Notes: generated from the letters alone by a model not told the origin. A DNA stretch of 30,898 nucleotides from UBA1715 sp045600045 (GCA_045600045.1 JAZRXD010000087.1:1-30898), one strand, 5' to 3'; positions 8,283 through 17,171 are shown, counted from the stretch's first letter. Program-made: numbers and translations.

Positions 8283-8975
8283 TTATTGTTGTATAAACAA
8301 AATTCCTCCGCCGTCGTACAGGTTTCCGTCATGTAATTCCACAATGTCGAGTCCGTGTTTATGTATGAAGTTTTCTATTGCTTTCCCTTCGGAATGGTTT
8401 GCGAGAGAGCCGTTTATGTAAATTGTATTGCCGTGTTTTCCCATGCAACCTCCAATAAATCCGTATTGATAGGGTGGTAATTCTATTCCTCGTGGACTGA
8501 CGAATAAACATTTGCAATTATTTGATTCTAAGTTCTTTTGAATGTTTGCGTCGGATGTTATAAATGCATTTTCTGTTATTGCAATCAGATTGCATCTTGT
8601 GTATGCTTGGCTTACAGAAATATAGTTTTTTCTTTCGTTTGTTCGCAATATTTGTTTGTCGGTGTGTCCCGGTTTGTGGATAATATAAGATTTTGTTACA
8701 ACGCAATTGTATGGCGTAGAATTGATTACATCGCTGCCAACGGGTGTTTCTCCAACAGTGTAAGATATTGAATCCAATTCTTTCATAATTGCTTTGGGTG
8801 TGTTGGGAGCTACGACCAATATGTTTCCTTGACAGAAAAATATATCTGGATGTCCGGCTATTGCATCGTATGTGATTCCTTCGGTTAAGAATGGAATCAC
8901 ACGGAACTGCTCGGAAAGTTTGTCTATGGCTTCCTGTGGACTGCGTGCATCAATTATGGCAATAGGTGAATTCAT
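8283..8975 (-). CDS. DUF6873-family protein (GME-like fold)
   Basis: This 230-residue cytoplasmic protein resembles DUF6873, a family thought to share the five-bladed guanidino-group-modifying-enzyme (GME) fold. Visible features are IAIIDARSPQEAI at the start, VGSDVINSTPYNCVV, IGGCMGKHGNTIYINGS and the C-terminal LHDGNLYDGGGILFI. The C-terminal GGG element resembles the strand that bears the catalytic cysteine in arginine-deiminase-type enzymes, but no cysteine follows it here, so chemistry of that type is doubtful. The start codon lies inside the end of the radical-SAM gene (26-base overlap), suggesting coupled translation and a shared pathway. No function can be assigned. Confidence 0.72.
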   Translation of the reverse strand: MNSPIAIIDARSPQEAIDKLSEQFRVIPFLTEGITYDAIAGHPDIFFCQGNILVVAPNTPKAIMKELDSISYTVGETPVGSDVINSTPYNCVVTKSYIIHKPGHTDKQILRTNERKNYISVSQAYTRCNLIAITENAFITSDANIQKNLESNNCKCLFVSPRGIELPPYQYGFIGGCMGKHGNTIYINGSLANHSEGKAIENFIHKHGLDIVELHDGNLYDGGGILFIQQ

Positions 8976-9960
8976 ATCCGTGCAGAATTGGATCGGTTTT
9001 GAAGGTTACCGAATGGAATGTTTTGAGTAATTCATTCCGGTTCTTTGAATTGTAACCTATGGCGTTGTTTATTTCTTCTTTGCTGATGAATATTGTGAGA
9101 TTTGTGTCAACGTATTGCGTTTGCATTAACGGGGATAGCTTGTCAAACCATATCTCTGACAATACTAGTTCTTTGAACGAAGGATGGAAAGGGCCGGCTA
9201 GTAAATATTTATTGGATGCAAAATCTTTGTTGGGATGTAAGCCGACTTTGAGAACGGTTACATTTTTTTGAATGAATAAAGAATAAATTTCTTTTGTCCA
9301 TTGAATTGCTTCGTCAAGTGATAGTGCTTGATATTTTCCTTGTTTGTACAATGTGGCGAGTGGCGTGTCGGTAACGACCAATGTAGGATAAATTCTGGTT
9401 GTTTTTGCTCCGAATGCAATAATGTCTTGTGCTGTTTGCAGTGCAATTTCGTGTGTGTCGCCGGGAAGTCCGAGCATCATCTGTAAACCGAGATTGAAGC
9501 CGTTTTCATTTATTTTTTGTGACGCAATTCGTATGGCTTCTCTGTTATGACCACGGCCAGAACGTTGCAGTACAGTGTCATTTGTGGATTGTGCGCCCAA
9601 TTCTATGTCGCGCACTTTGTAGTGTTTCAATAATTGCAAGATTTCGTCGGTGATATAATCTGGTCGGGTAGAAAGTCGTATTCCGGAAACTTGTCCCGAT
9701 TCAATATATGGTTGTGCAACACGCAGATAAGATTCCTGAACATCTATTGGTAAGCCCGTGAAACTTCCACCGAAAAAAGCAATTTGTACGTCGTAATTTT
9801 GGGGAATTGTTTTAAGATTCCTTTTGATTATTTCATCGGTTTCTTGTAGAGTGGGAACGTGATCCTGCGAACTAATGTGGTTTTGGTTGCAGAAAATACA
9901 ACGATGCGGACAAGCCAACTGTGGCAAAAAAATAGGAATGTTTGCGTGGCGATCGTTCAT
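8950..9960 (-). CDS. radical SAM protein, Elp3/YhcC-like
   Basis: This 336-residue protein has the cysteine cluster ACPHRCIFC (C17, C21, C24; CX3CX2C) that binds a 4Fe-4S cluster and S-adenosylmethionine. It also has FFGGSFTGL (62-70), the GGSFT-type SAM-binding loop, and ELGAQSTND, which resembles the Elp3/YhcC branch of radical-SAM enzymes. There is no acetyltransferase domain at the C-terminus, unlike full-length Elp3. The reaction is unknown; family relatives modify tRNA or are uncharacterised. It begins 6 bases after the restriction endonuclease stop and overlaps the DUF6873 gene, so the three are probably on one transcript. Confidence 0.85.
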   Translation of the reverse strand: MNDRHANIPIFLPQLACPHRCIFCNQNHISSQDHVPTLQETDEIIKRNLKTIPQNYDVQIAFFGGSFTGLPIDVQESYLRVAQPYIESGQVSGIRLSTRPDYITDEILQLLKHYKVRDIELGAQSTNDTVLQRSGRGHNREAIRIASQKINENGFNLGLQMMLGLPGDTHEIALQTAQDIIAFGAKTTRIYPTLVVTDTPLATLYKQGKYQALSLDEAIQWTKEIYSLFIQKNVTVLKVGLHPNKDFASNKYLLAGPFHPSFKELVLSEIWFDKLSPLMQTQYVDTNLTIFISKEEINNAIGYNSKNRNELLKTFHSVTFKTDPILHGYEFTYCHN

Positions 9961-9966
9961 CGTTGG

Positions 9967-11139
9967 TTATTCTTCGCAAATGAAATTTGAATAAGATCTA
10001 TAGTTTGAAGAGAAAGATATTTTGAATTTTTCAAGTTCGTCATTTCCTTTTGTATGTGTCTTTTCAACATAAATACTGTCTATTCCATATTTGTTTAAAT
10101 CATTCATAGTCACTAAATCTCCTTCCTTTTTGTGTAGGATTTTCCTTAAAATCCATTCACCTAAAGCTTTGTTTGGGTTTGACATTAATGCTTTCCCTCC
10201 TTCTTGGCAAATTTTTGCTGATAAAATTGTACCGTCTGGCAAAGAAAGTGAAAATGGTGTTTCTCGTTTAGGAAAGAAGTTAGGATAAAATTTGTGTATT
10301 GCTTTGGGAATAGGAATATAAACTTCGTTTATATCTCGTTTTCGCCCATCTGCATTCCATTGGTTTAGTTGCGATTTTTCGGGAACTTTATTTTGTCTTA
10401 CAGAATAAAGTGGAAGTATTACAAAATCAACACCTTTTTGCAAGGCTTTTGGCGCCAAAGTGATTTTTCTGTTATTGTTGATTAATTCTTCTAAAATCAA
10501 TAATGGATTGTCAATTATTTCAATATCAATGTCTTTGAAATCATTAGGTACAACAAATCGTTTCATCAAAACACTTTTACTTTTGTTAAACGTGTATTCG
10601 TTGATGCCGTCATTAAATGATAGTGATTTGTCGGTATCTTTATCTAACTTAATTGATTGTATGTTGATTTTTTCATAAGGAGAATTGAAAATTCTTAGGA
10701 ATCCTTTTTTTCTTCCTACGATATGGTATTGTGTTTCTGTTACGTTGAACGTATCATTTGCGAATTGCATTCGGTCGTTCCTAAATGTTGCAAGTTTTAT
10801 GGCTAATTCTTTTCCTGAATATTTGTTTAATTCCGTTTTTAATTTGTTGAATTCCGCAATTTTTTCAAGTGACGAATTGTTGTCTATAATAAAGGTTTTT
10901 ATTCCAATTCCTAAATTATTGATTCTGGCATCATAAGCCGTGCAGGATCTTGCGTCATTCAGGGCTTGAAAGTAAAGGCAAAACAAATTTTCTGTTAGTC
11001 GGTAATCTAAATAAGGAACCTCGTTTTCGGAAAACAATTTTGAAAGTTTAGCCATTAATTCCAGCATTTGGAAATATTTGTCATTTTGTTTCCAATTGCT
11101 TAAAAAGGTTTGCAGATTATTGAAGTTATTTGTTTGCAT
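9967..11139 (-). CDS. type II restriction endonuclease with C-terminal B3-like DNA-binding domain
   Basis: This 390-residue protein is paired with the adjacent m5C methyltransferase and is probably its cognate endonuclease. Residues 242-335 (PLYSVRQNKVPEKS, then YIPIPKAIHKFYPNFFP, then GGKALMSNPNKALGEWI) resemble the B3-like recognition domain of NgoFVII and BfiI endonucleases. Those enzymes carry a phospholipase-D-type HxK nuclease at the N-terminus; I see none here. Instead residues 50-83 show E50, D70 and GIGIK81TF, compatible with a PD-(D/E)XK core, but this is inference. The start ATG lies 40 bases inside the end of the methyltransferase gene, a frequent arrangement that delays nuclease production. 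Base composition looks AT-rich, in keeping with transfer. The cleavage site is unknown. Confidence 0.75.
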   Translation of the reverse strand: MQTNNFNNLQTFLSNWKQNDKYFQMLELMAKLSKLFSENEVPYLDYRLTENLFCLYFQALNDARSCTAYDARINNLGIGIKTFIIDNNSSLEKIAEFNKLKTELNKYSGKELAIKLATFRNDRMQFANDTFNVTETQYHIVGRKKGFLRIFNSPYEKINIQSIKLDKDTDKSLSFNDGINEYTFNKSKSVLMKRFVVPNDFKDIDIEIIDNPLLILEELINNNRKITLAPKALQKGVDFVILPLYSVRQNKVPEKSQLNQWNADGRKRDINEVYIPIPKAIHKFYPNFFPKRETPFSLSLPDGTILSAKICQEGGKALMSNPNKALGEWILRKILHKKEGDLVTMNDLNKYGIDSIYVEKTHTKGNDELEKFKISFSSNYRSYSNFICEE

Positions 11140-12269
11140 ACTTTTGAAATTAATGGTACAACAACTGAATTGCCTGCTTGTTTGTATTTTGCAGAGTCAG
11201 GTATAGAAGATGGAAATACGAAATTTTTAGGATAACCTTGAAAGTTTAAACACTCTTTGGGTGAAAGTTTTCGTATTCCTTTGTCTGTTAATATTAAGGG
11301 TACGTTGTGTCCACCAGTACCCATATTCGCAGTTAGTGTTGGACAAACTTTACTTTTGTTTTCTCGTACGTATTGTCTTCTCCATTGATAAATGGTGTCT
11401 TTGGATGTAATTCCATTTCGTAATTCTGTTATATGCGACATTTTGTCCGTGTAAAATAGTTTTTCGTTATTCTCTTCGTTGTTGATGCACGAATGAATGT
11501 CGTTTTTTAGTGTTTCTTTTTCCGGGAATGAAAATTCTTTGCTTAAAGCAACTTGTTGAGGATCAAAGCATACAATGAAAATACGTTCTCTGTTTTGTGG
11601 AACATTTGCGTATTCCATTGCATTCATTACTTTGTAGTTTACATTGTAACCTAATGATTCTAATGTATTTTTTATTACGGTAAATGTTTTACCGTTGTCG
11701 TGGGTGCATAAATTCTTTACGTTTTCAAGAAAAACAACTTTGGGCTTTTTTCTTTTTATAATTTCTGCAACATCAAAGAATAAAGTCCCTCTTGTATCTG
11801 CAAATCCTTTCCTGTAGCCAGCAATAGAGAATGCTTGGCAAGGAAATCCGGCGCATAGAATGTCGAATCCGTCAGGGATTTGTTGTTTTGTGCTTTCTTT
11901 GGTTATGTCGCCAAAAGGCACTTCTCCAAAATTTTCCAAATATGTTTTTTGTGCTTGCTCATCCCATTCTGATGAAAACACACATTCACCTCCTAAATTT
12001 TGTAAGGCAATTCTAAATCCACCAATGCCTGCGAAAAGGTCAATAAATGTGAATTTCGGATTCACGGGTGAAGGGAATGGTACATTGAATAATTCGGAAA
12101 ACAAGCCGTATTGTACGTTCGGTTCTGATGCCACGGATTTTTTTGCCTCTTTTTTGGGGTGGGTGAACAAAGCCATTTTTTCATTAATGGGTATTGCTGA
12201 AGGGTCTTTCTTCTCAACAAATTCTTTTAATAAATCCCATTTTGTTGCAACAGTATTTTTAGGTGTCAT
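11100..12269 (-). CDS. DNA (cytosine-5-)-methyltransferase
   Basis: This 389-residue C5-methyltransferase protects DNA from the overlapping endonuclease. Its motifs are in canonical order: I (FIDLFAGIGGF, residues 75-85), IV with catalytic cysteine (GFPCQAFS, C144), VI (LENV, 181-184), VIII (QNRERIFIV, 225-233), IX (RKLSPKECLNFQGYP, 333-347) and X (AGNSVVVP, 365-372). The target-recognition region is about 234-332 and includes TLTANMGTGGHNVP. An extra N-terminal stretch of about 70 lysine- and proline-containing residues precedes motif I; its role is unclear. The gene starts its own unit 86 bases after mutS2, with a -7 element at 12286-12293. Enzyme class is certain; the sequence recognised is not. 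Confidence 0.95.
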   Translation of the reverse strand: MTPKNTVATKWDLLKEFVEKKDPSAIPINEKMALFTHPKKEAKKSVASEPNVQYGLFSELFNVPFPSPVNPKFTFIDLFAGIGGFRIALQNLGGECVFSSEWDEQAQKTYLENFGEVPFGDITKESTKQQIPDGFDILCAGFPCQAFSIAGYRKGFADTRGTLFFDVAEIIKRKKPKVVFLENVKNLCTHDNGKTFTVIKNTLESLGYNVNYKVMNAMEYANVPQNRERIFIVCFDPQQVALSKEFSFPEKETLKNDIHSCINNEENNEKLFYTDKMSHITELRNGITSKDTIYQWRRQYVRENKSKVCPTLTANMGTGGHNVPLILTDKGIRKLSPKECLNFQGYPKNFVFPSSIPDSAKYKQAGNSVVVPLISKVCKQITSIICKPF

Positions 12270-12285
12270 TACATGATATTTTTCT

Positions 12286-12293
12286 CAAAAATA
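12286..12293 (-). promoter_or_regulatory. -7 element of the restriction-modification operon
   Basis: TATTTTTG on the minus strand, 16 bases before the methyltransferase ATG at 12269, matches TAnnTTTG. A TTGG lies only about 15 bases upstream of it, closer than usual, so the -33 part is uncertain. Confidence 0.5.
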
Positions 12294-12355
12294 CTTTTTT
12301 TATAAATCCAAGGTGAAATTATCTAATTCTAGTTTTTTACTTTTTGTGAACAAAA

Positions 12356-14755
12356 TCAAAAAAGTTTCACTATTGTTATTCCGTCGCCACCCATTTCTAT
12401 TGGTGCATCTTCGCACGATTCAACAAAACTGACGGTGTTTAAATATTCGCGGATAAGTTTCCGCAAAATGCCGTAGCCTTTGCCGTGCAATATTTCCACG
12501 TGTTTTATTTGAAGCATGTTGGCTGTTTCAATAAAATCTTTTACTTGGTATAAGGCTTCATCTCCGCGTATGCCGCGCAAATCAAGATGTGGTTTGAACG
12601 TTTTTCGTTTTTCCGCAATGTTTTGTATGGTTGAGGCAACGACAACTGTTTGTGTGTTGATTTTGGGCTTGCTTGCTGGTTCTAGTGTGTTGATTTTTAC
12701 GGTCATTTTTAGGTTCCCGAATAAAACTACTGCTTGTTTGCCGTCAATTTCCAATATTTCTCCCGAAGTCGTTTGTCCTTTAATTTTGACAAAACTTCCG
12801 ATTGCCAATTCTTTGTTGTTCAATGGTTTATTGGAACTTTGTGTCTTGTTCGCATTGTGAATGTTGGCAGTCTTTTGTCGCGTTTTGTCTATAAATGTGT
12901 GTAATTCTTCTCTCGCTTGTTTTGTTGTTTCTTTTTCGGCTTGCGATTCCTTAATAACACGGATGGTTTGTTCAATTTGTTTGTTTGCAGAATCTAAAAC
13001 GGCATTGATTTCTCGTTCGGTGTTTTCAATGATTTCTTGTCGCTTTTCGTTGATTTTCTTGAGTTTGAGCGAATATTCCGTTTTGAGGTTTTCTAGTTGT
13101 ATTTCTTGCTTTTTGAGTTCGTCTTTTTTCTTATAGACGTATTGTTTTTCAATTTCAAGTTTCTTCAAGTTTTCGTCAAAATCAATATGTTCTTGTTTGA
13201 TTTTTGTTTTCGCTTTGTCTAGTGTGCTTTGTGGCAATCCGATTGAGCGTGCAATTTCAAAAGCAAACGAGTTTCCTGCCGATCCCATACGAAGTTTGTA
13301 GAGTGGCTTCATATTTTCCATGTCAAACAGCATTGCGCCGTTTATCAGTCCTTTGAGCGACGATGCGGTGTGTTTCAGGTTGCTGTAGTGGGTGGTGATT
13401 ATGCCGAATGCTCCTTTTGCGTTGAGTGTTTCCAACACGCTTTCTGCGATTGCGCCACCTAAAATCGGTTCGGTTCCGGTTCCGAATTCATCTATCGCAA
13501 GCATTGTTTTGCTGTTTGCCCGCTCAAGAAATATTTTCATGTTGAGCAAATGCGATGAATATGTACTGAGGTCATTTTCAATTGATTGCTCGTCGCCAAT
13601 GTCTATGAGCAGATTGTTGAATATGCTCATTTTACTTTGACTTTCGGCAGGAATAGGCAATCCGCATTGAAACATATATTGCAATAAAATGACAGTTTTC
13701 ATGCACACAGATTTTCCGCCCGCATTTGGGCCGGAAATGACAATGATTCTCTGTGATTTGTTTAGTACAATATGAAGTGGAATAACATCTTTGTTGCTTT
13801 TCTTGAATGCCAAAAACAGCAACGGATGTCGCGCCCGTACGAGTGAAAGTTCCTGTTCGTTGGAAATTTCTGGAATTTGTGCTTCAATATCTATTGAAAA
13901 TCGTGCTTTCGCACTAATTGCATCGATTGTCCCAAGAAAACCGTACGCGCACTCAACGTCGGTAAGGTACGGACGGATTTCCGCAGTTGCTTCTCGAAGT
14001 ATGCGAATAATCTCTTTTTGCTCCTCAAACTCTAAATTCGCAATTGCGTTGTTCGTCTCGAATGCTTCAACGGGTTCTACAAACGATGTCTTTCCCGTAG
14101 ATGATTCGTCGTGTACAATTCCTTGAATTTTACGTTTGTATGTGCTATTGAGTGGAAGTACCAATCGGCCGTCGCGAACTGAAAGTTCAGAATCTTGTTC
14201 AATCCAGCCTTCCTGACGGGCGATTGCTAATTTTTGCGACATGATTTTACTGATTATGCGTCGCTTTTGGGAAATTTCGTTACGGATTTCCACCAATTTA
14301 GGTGATGCGTTATCTTTGAGATTACCGTTGGAATCGACAATTCTGTTGATTGTTTTGCAAATTTCTTTTGAAACTTCTATCGGCTCGGACAAAGCAAAAA
14401 GTGCAGGAAATCGTTCTTGATTCTTATTGAAAAACGAGGTTATTTCCTGAATTTCCAGCAATGATTTTCGAAGAACGTGTAATTCGTTTGCCAGCAGGTA
14501 TGTTCCCTCTGGTTTTATTCGTGCAATTGCGTCGTAAATGTTTGAAAATGATGGAGTAGGAAAGTCTTGCTCGGTCACAATGATTTCCATCATTTCTTTG
14601 ACTTGTTGCAGCCTGTCTTGAATTTCGTACTTATCTATCGAAAATGATAATTCCGAAATCTGTTTTTTCCCAATTCCGCAATGACATTTGGAAATGAGTA
14701 TTTCACGGATTTCAGAAAAACCGATTTTTTGTTCAATTGATTCCGGATAAACCAT
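12356..14755 (-). CDS. mutS2: endonuclease MutS2
   Basis: This 799-residue member of the MutS2 family lacks the N-terminal mismatch-recognition domains of MutS. Relatives suppress homologous recombination, and some split collided ribosomes. The clamp/lever region precedes an ABC-type ATPase with Walker A GPNAGGKS (342-349) and Walker B MLAIDEFG (418-425). A long charged coiled coil follows at roughly 515-630. The C-terminal Smr nuclease domain shows LDLRG (724-728) and HGKG (757-760), and the length is typical. The gene begins one base after the rlmD stop and is therefore co-transcribed with it. No degenerate motifs were seen. Confidence 0.96.
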   Translation of the reverse strand: MVYPESIEQKIGFSEIREILISKCHCGIGKKQISELSFSIDKYEIQDRLQQVKEMMEIIVTEQDFPTPSFSNIYDAIARIKPEGTYLLANELHVLRKSLLEIQEITSFFNKNQERFPALFALSEPIEVSKEICKTINRIVDSNGNLKDNASPKLVEIRNEISQKRRIISKIMSQKLAIARQEGWIEQDSELSVRDGRLVLPLNSTYKRKIQGIVHDESSTGKTSFVEPVEAFETNNAIANLEFEEQKEIIRILREATAEIRPYLTDVECAYGFLGTIDAISAKARFSIDIEAQIPEISNEQELSLVRARHPLLFLAFKKSNKDVIPLHIVLNKSQRIIVISGPNAGGKSVCMKTVILLQYMFQCGLPIPAESQSKMSIFNNLLIDIGDEQSIENDLSTYSSHLLNMKIFLERANSKTMLAIDEFGTGTEPILGGAIAESVLETLNAKGAFGIITTHYSNLKHTASSLKGLINGAMLFDMENMKPLYKLRMGSAGNSFAFEIARSIGLPQSTLDKAKTKIKQEHIDFDENLKKLEIEKQYVYKKKDELKKQEIQLENLKTEYSLKLKKINEKRQEIIENTEREINAVLDSANKQIEQTIRVIKESQAEKETTKQAREELHTFIDKTRQKTANIHNANKTQSSNKPLNNKELAIGSFVKIKGQTTSGEILEIDGKQAVVLFGNLKMTVKINTLEPASKPKINTQTVVVASTIQNIAEKRKTFKPHLDLRGIRGDEALYQVKDFIETANMLQIKHVEILHGKGYGILRKLIREYLNTVSFVESCEDAPIEMGGDGITIVKLF

Positions 14756-14756
14756 A

Positions 14757-16163
14757 CTATTTCTTTTCTAACAACACAACATTTTCAACGTGTTGTGTGT
14801 GTGGAAACATATCAACCGAATGTGATTTTTTTATGTTGTATGCAATCGAAAGTAATTGTAAATCACGTGCTTGCGTTGCAGGATTGCAGCTTACATATAC
14901 AATACGTTGAGGCATTGCTCGTAAAATAGTGTCAACAACATCTTGATGCATTCCGGCACGTGGAGGATCGGTGATTATCACATCAGGTTTTCCATGTTTT
15001 GCGATAAATTCATCGTTCAGAATGTCTTTCATATCGCCGGCATAAAATAACGTGTTGTCAATTTTATTGAATTGGGAATTGACTTTCGCATCTTCGATTG
15101 CTTCTGGAACGTATTCAATACCAATGACTTGGTGTGCTTTCTTGGCGACAAAGTTTGCGATTGTTCCGGTTCCGGTGTACAAGTCGTACACTAATTCGTT
15201 TCCGCTTAATTGGGCGAATTCCCGTGCTATTTTGTATAATTCGTAGGCTTGGGTGGAATTTGTTTGGTAGAATGATTTCGGTCCGATTTTGAATTGCAAA
15301 TCTTCCATGTTTTCGATAATGAAATCTTTACCGAAAAATGTTTTTACTTCTTGATCGCTGATTGTGTCGTTTGCTTTTTGATTGATAATGTATAACAATG
15401 AAGTGATTTGCGGAAATTCATTGTGAAGCGCAGTCAACAATGTTTGTATTTGTTCTTCGTTGTTTTCGTAAAATACAACAATAGTCATACATTCGCCTGT
15501 TGTTGTCGTTCTTATAATCAAATTGCGAAGCAATCCTGCGTGATTTCTAATGTCGAAAAATGTATAGTTGTGTTCCAATGCGAAAGTTCGGATGAAATTA
15601 CGAATTTCGTTGCTTGGCGAGTTTTGTAAATGACAGTCTTCAATATCGACAACTTTATCGAACAAATGTGGCACATGGAATCCAACCGCGTTCGATTCCT
15701 TGATTTCCGAACTGCTTTTTACTTCTTCAAATGTAATCCAACGTTTGTTTGAAAACGTATATTCCAATTTGTTTCGGTAATATTGTGTGTGTAGCGAACC
15801 TAAAATCGGTAGGAATTCTTCAACTTCAACGTGCCCGATTCGTTCTAATTGGTCTTTCGATTGTTTTTCTTTGTAGAATAATTGTTTTTCGTACGGAAGA
15901 ATTTGCCATTTACATCCTCCGCATGTTCCGAAATGTTTACAAAAAGCAGGCAATCTGTCTGGACTTGGGGTTATAAGTTCTAAAACTCGTCCTTCACAAT
16001 ATCTTTTTCTTTTTTTTGTGATTTGAATGTTCACAATATCGCCGGGAATTACACCTTCGACGAATACGACCATGTCTTCGATTTTAGCAATAGCATTGCC
16101 TTCGGCGGCAACATCTGTAATCAACACATTTTCGAATGTTGGTAATTTTTTATTCCTACTCAC
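14757..16163 (-). CDS. rlmD: 23S rRNA (uracil-C5)-methyltransferase RlmD
   Basis: This 468-residue SAM-dependent enzyme adds a methyl group to uracil C5 in 23S rRNA (U1939 in E. coli numbering). An N-terminal TRAM domain (residues 8-65) is followed by the iron-sulfur ligands C75, C81 and C84 in FCKHFGTCGGCKW. The methyltransferase domain has YDLYTGTGTIANF (SAM binding), TDPPRAGM and the catalytic-cysteine motif VYVSCNPAT. Bacteroidetes often carry several RumA-like paralogues, so the target uracil could differ. It heads the minus-strand series, shares a short divergent promoter region with the YdjM-like gene, and is followed directly by mutS2. Confidence 0.92.
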   Translation of the reverse strand: MSRNKKLPTFENVLITDVAAEGNAIAKIEDMVVFVEGVIPGDIVNIQITKKRKRYCEGRVLELITPSPDRLPAFCKHFGTCGGCKWQILPYEKQLFYKEKQSKDQLERIGHVEVEEFLPILGSLHTQYYRNKLEYTFSNKRWITFEEVKSSSEIKESNAVGFHVPHLFDKVVDIEDCHLQNSPSNEIRNFIRTFALEHNYTFFDIRNHAGLLRNLIIRTTTTGECMTIVVFYENNEEQIQTLLTALHNEFPQITSLLYIINQKANDTISDQEVKTFFGKDFIIENMEDLQFKIGPKSFYQTNSTQAYELYKIAREFAQLSGNELVYDLYTGTGTIANFVAKKAHQVIGIEYVPEAIEDAKVNSQFNKIDNTLFYAGDMKDILNDEFIAKHGKPDVIITDPPRAGMHQDVVDTILRAMPQRIVYVSCNPATQARDLQLLSIAYNIKKSHSVDMFPHTQHVENVVLLEKK

Positions 16164-16194
16164 TGTTCAAATTTATTTTTCGTGCAAATATTCA

Positions 16195-16202
16195 TACATT
16201 TG
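16195..16202 (+). promoter_or_regulatory. -7 element of the YdjM-like gene
   Basis: TACATTTG matches TAnnTTTG exactly and lies 18 bases before the ATG at 16221. It abuts the oppositely oriented -7 element of rlmD. Confidence 0.6.
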
Positions 16203-16210
16203 CAAAAATA
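16203..16210 (-). promoter_or_regulatory. -7 element of the rlmD-mutS2 operon
   Basis: TATTTTTG on the minus strand lies about 40 bases before the rlmD ATG at 16163. It directly touches the plus-strand -7 element at 16195-16202, so two polymerases could not occupy both sites together. Confidence 0.55.
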
Positions 16211-16220
16211 AACCAAAAAG

Positions 16221-17171
16221 ATGAATATAATTTCACAATTTGTTTTAGGTGCTGCAGTTGGAAGTCTTATCGGTTCGAAAAAAATCGGGAACAAGGCTTT
16301 GCTTTTTGGTGGATTGTGTGCAATAATTCCGTCAATAGACTGGTTTATCGCACTTTTTTTTGAAATAACACAGGCTGTTTATATTTATGGGGGGATTACT
16401 CATTCAATTGTTTTTTGTGTGTTGCTCGCTCCGATTTTAGGGTGGTTGCTGCACAAATTTGTCAGAAATGAGTGCACGGTTGTCAGTTGCTCTTTTATTG
16501 CATTTTGTTGCATGTTGATCCATTGTTTGGTTGATGTGTTCTCAATACAAGGGGTAGGCTTGTTGGAGCCGTTTTCGCATAAAAGATTTTCGTTGTCGGT
16601 TTTGTCGGATACCGATTGGTTGGGTTCCTTGCCTTTGGTTGCCGCTGTTGTTGCATCGTGGTTGCTTTCCGATCGCCGCCATAAAGGAATGGTTTCATGG
16701 TTCGGTATTTTCTTGTTTTTCTTATACGTTGCATTTGCGTTTTTGAATAAAATTTCGGTCCAATCTCAATTCGAGCAAAAGCTTGATGAACAAAATCTTC
16801 GTTATTCGCGAGTGGAAGTTTTTCCCGTGTCGGGTTCTTTGTTCATGTGGAATTGTCTTGCTCAAGATCGTGATGGATTTTGGGTGTGCTACCAATCAAA
16901 TTTGAGCAAAAACGATTTTGAAATGAATCTTGTGCTACGAAACGATTACTATTTGTTTGAATTGGAAAACAATCCTGAAATTAATCGTTTGGAGGCTTAT
17001 ACTCGTATGTTTTATGTGGTTCAGCCACAAACCGAACATTCTGTTTTGCTGTACGATTTGCGATTTGGCAAACGTAGTTTGAAATCGGACGATAAATTTC
17101 GTAAAGCGTATTGTATTGATTTTACCAATCGAAATGATATTGCGGTTTCTCGGTTCAGCGAAAAACATTAA
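16221..17171 (+). CDS. metal-dependent hydrolase, YdjM family (inner membrane)
   Basis: This 316-residue protein has four or five transmembrane segments in its first ~170 residues and a soluble C-terminal part. The family (YdjM, LexA-regulated in E. coli) is annotated as putative metal-dependent hydrolase. Its conserved polar residues are visible: D40 in PSIDWF, H61-S62 in GGITHS, and H101 with D105 in HCLVD, followed by PFSHKRFSL. These could bind a metal at the membrane surface. No substrate is known. The start has a Bacteroidetes -7 element 18 bases upstream. The gene is transcribed away from rlmD and is followed by yicC, which has its own -7 element. Confidence 0.85.
   Translation: MNIISQFVLGAAVGSLIGSKKIGNKALLFGGLCAIIPSIDWFIALFFEITQAVYIYGGITHSIVFCVLLAPILGWLLHKFVRNECTVVSCSFIAFCCMLIHCLVDVFSIQGVGLLEPFSHKRFSLSVLSDTDWLGSLPLVAAVVASWLLSDRRHKGMVSWFGIFLFFLYVAFAFLNKISVQSQFEQKLDEQNLRYSRVEVFPVSGSLFMWNCLAQDRDGFWVCYQSNLSKNDFEMNLVLRNDYYLFELENNPEINRLEAYTRMFYVVQPQTEHSVLLYDLRFGKRSLKSDDKFRKAYCIDFTNRNDIAVSRFSEKH

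Noticed and set aside
11860..12276. 138-codon plus-strand frame opposite the methyltransferase
   Set aside because: It is antisense to the motif I and IV region of a clear methyltransferase and has no recognisable domain.
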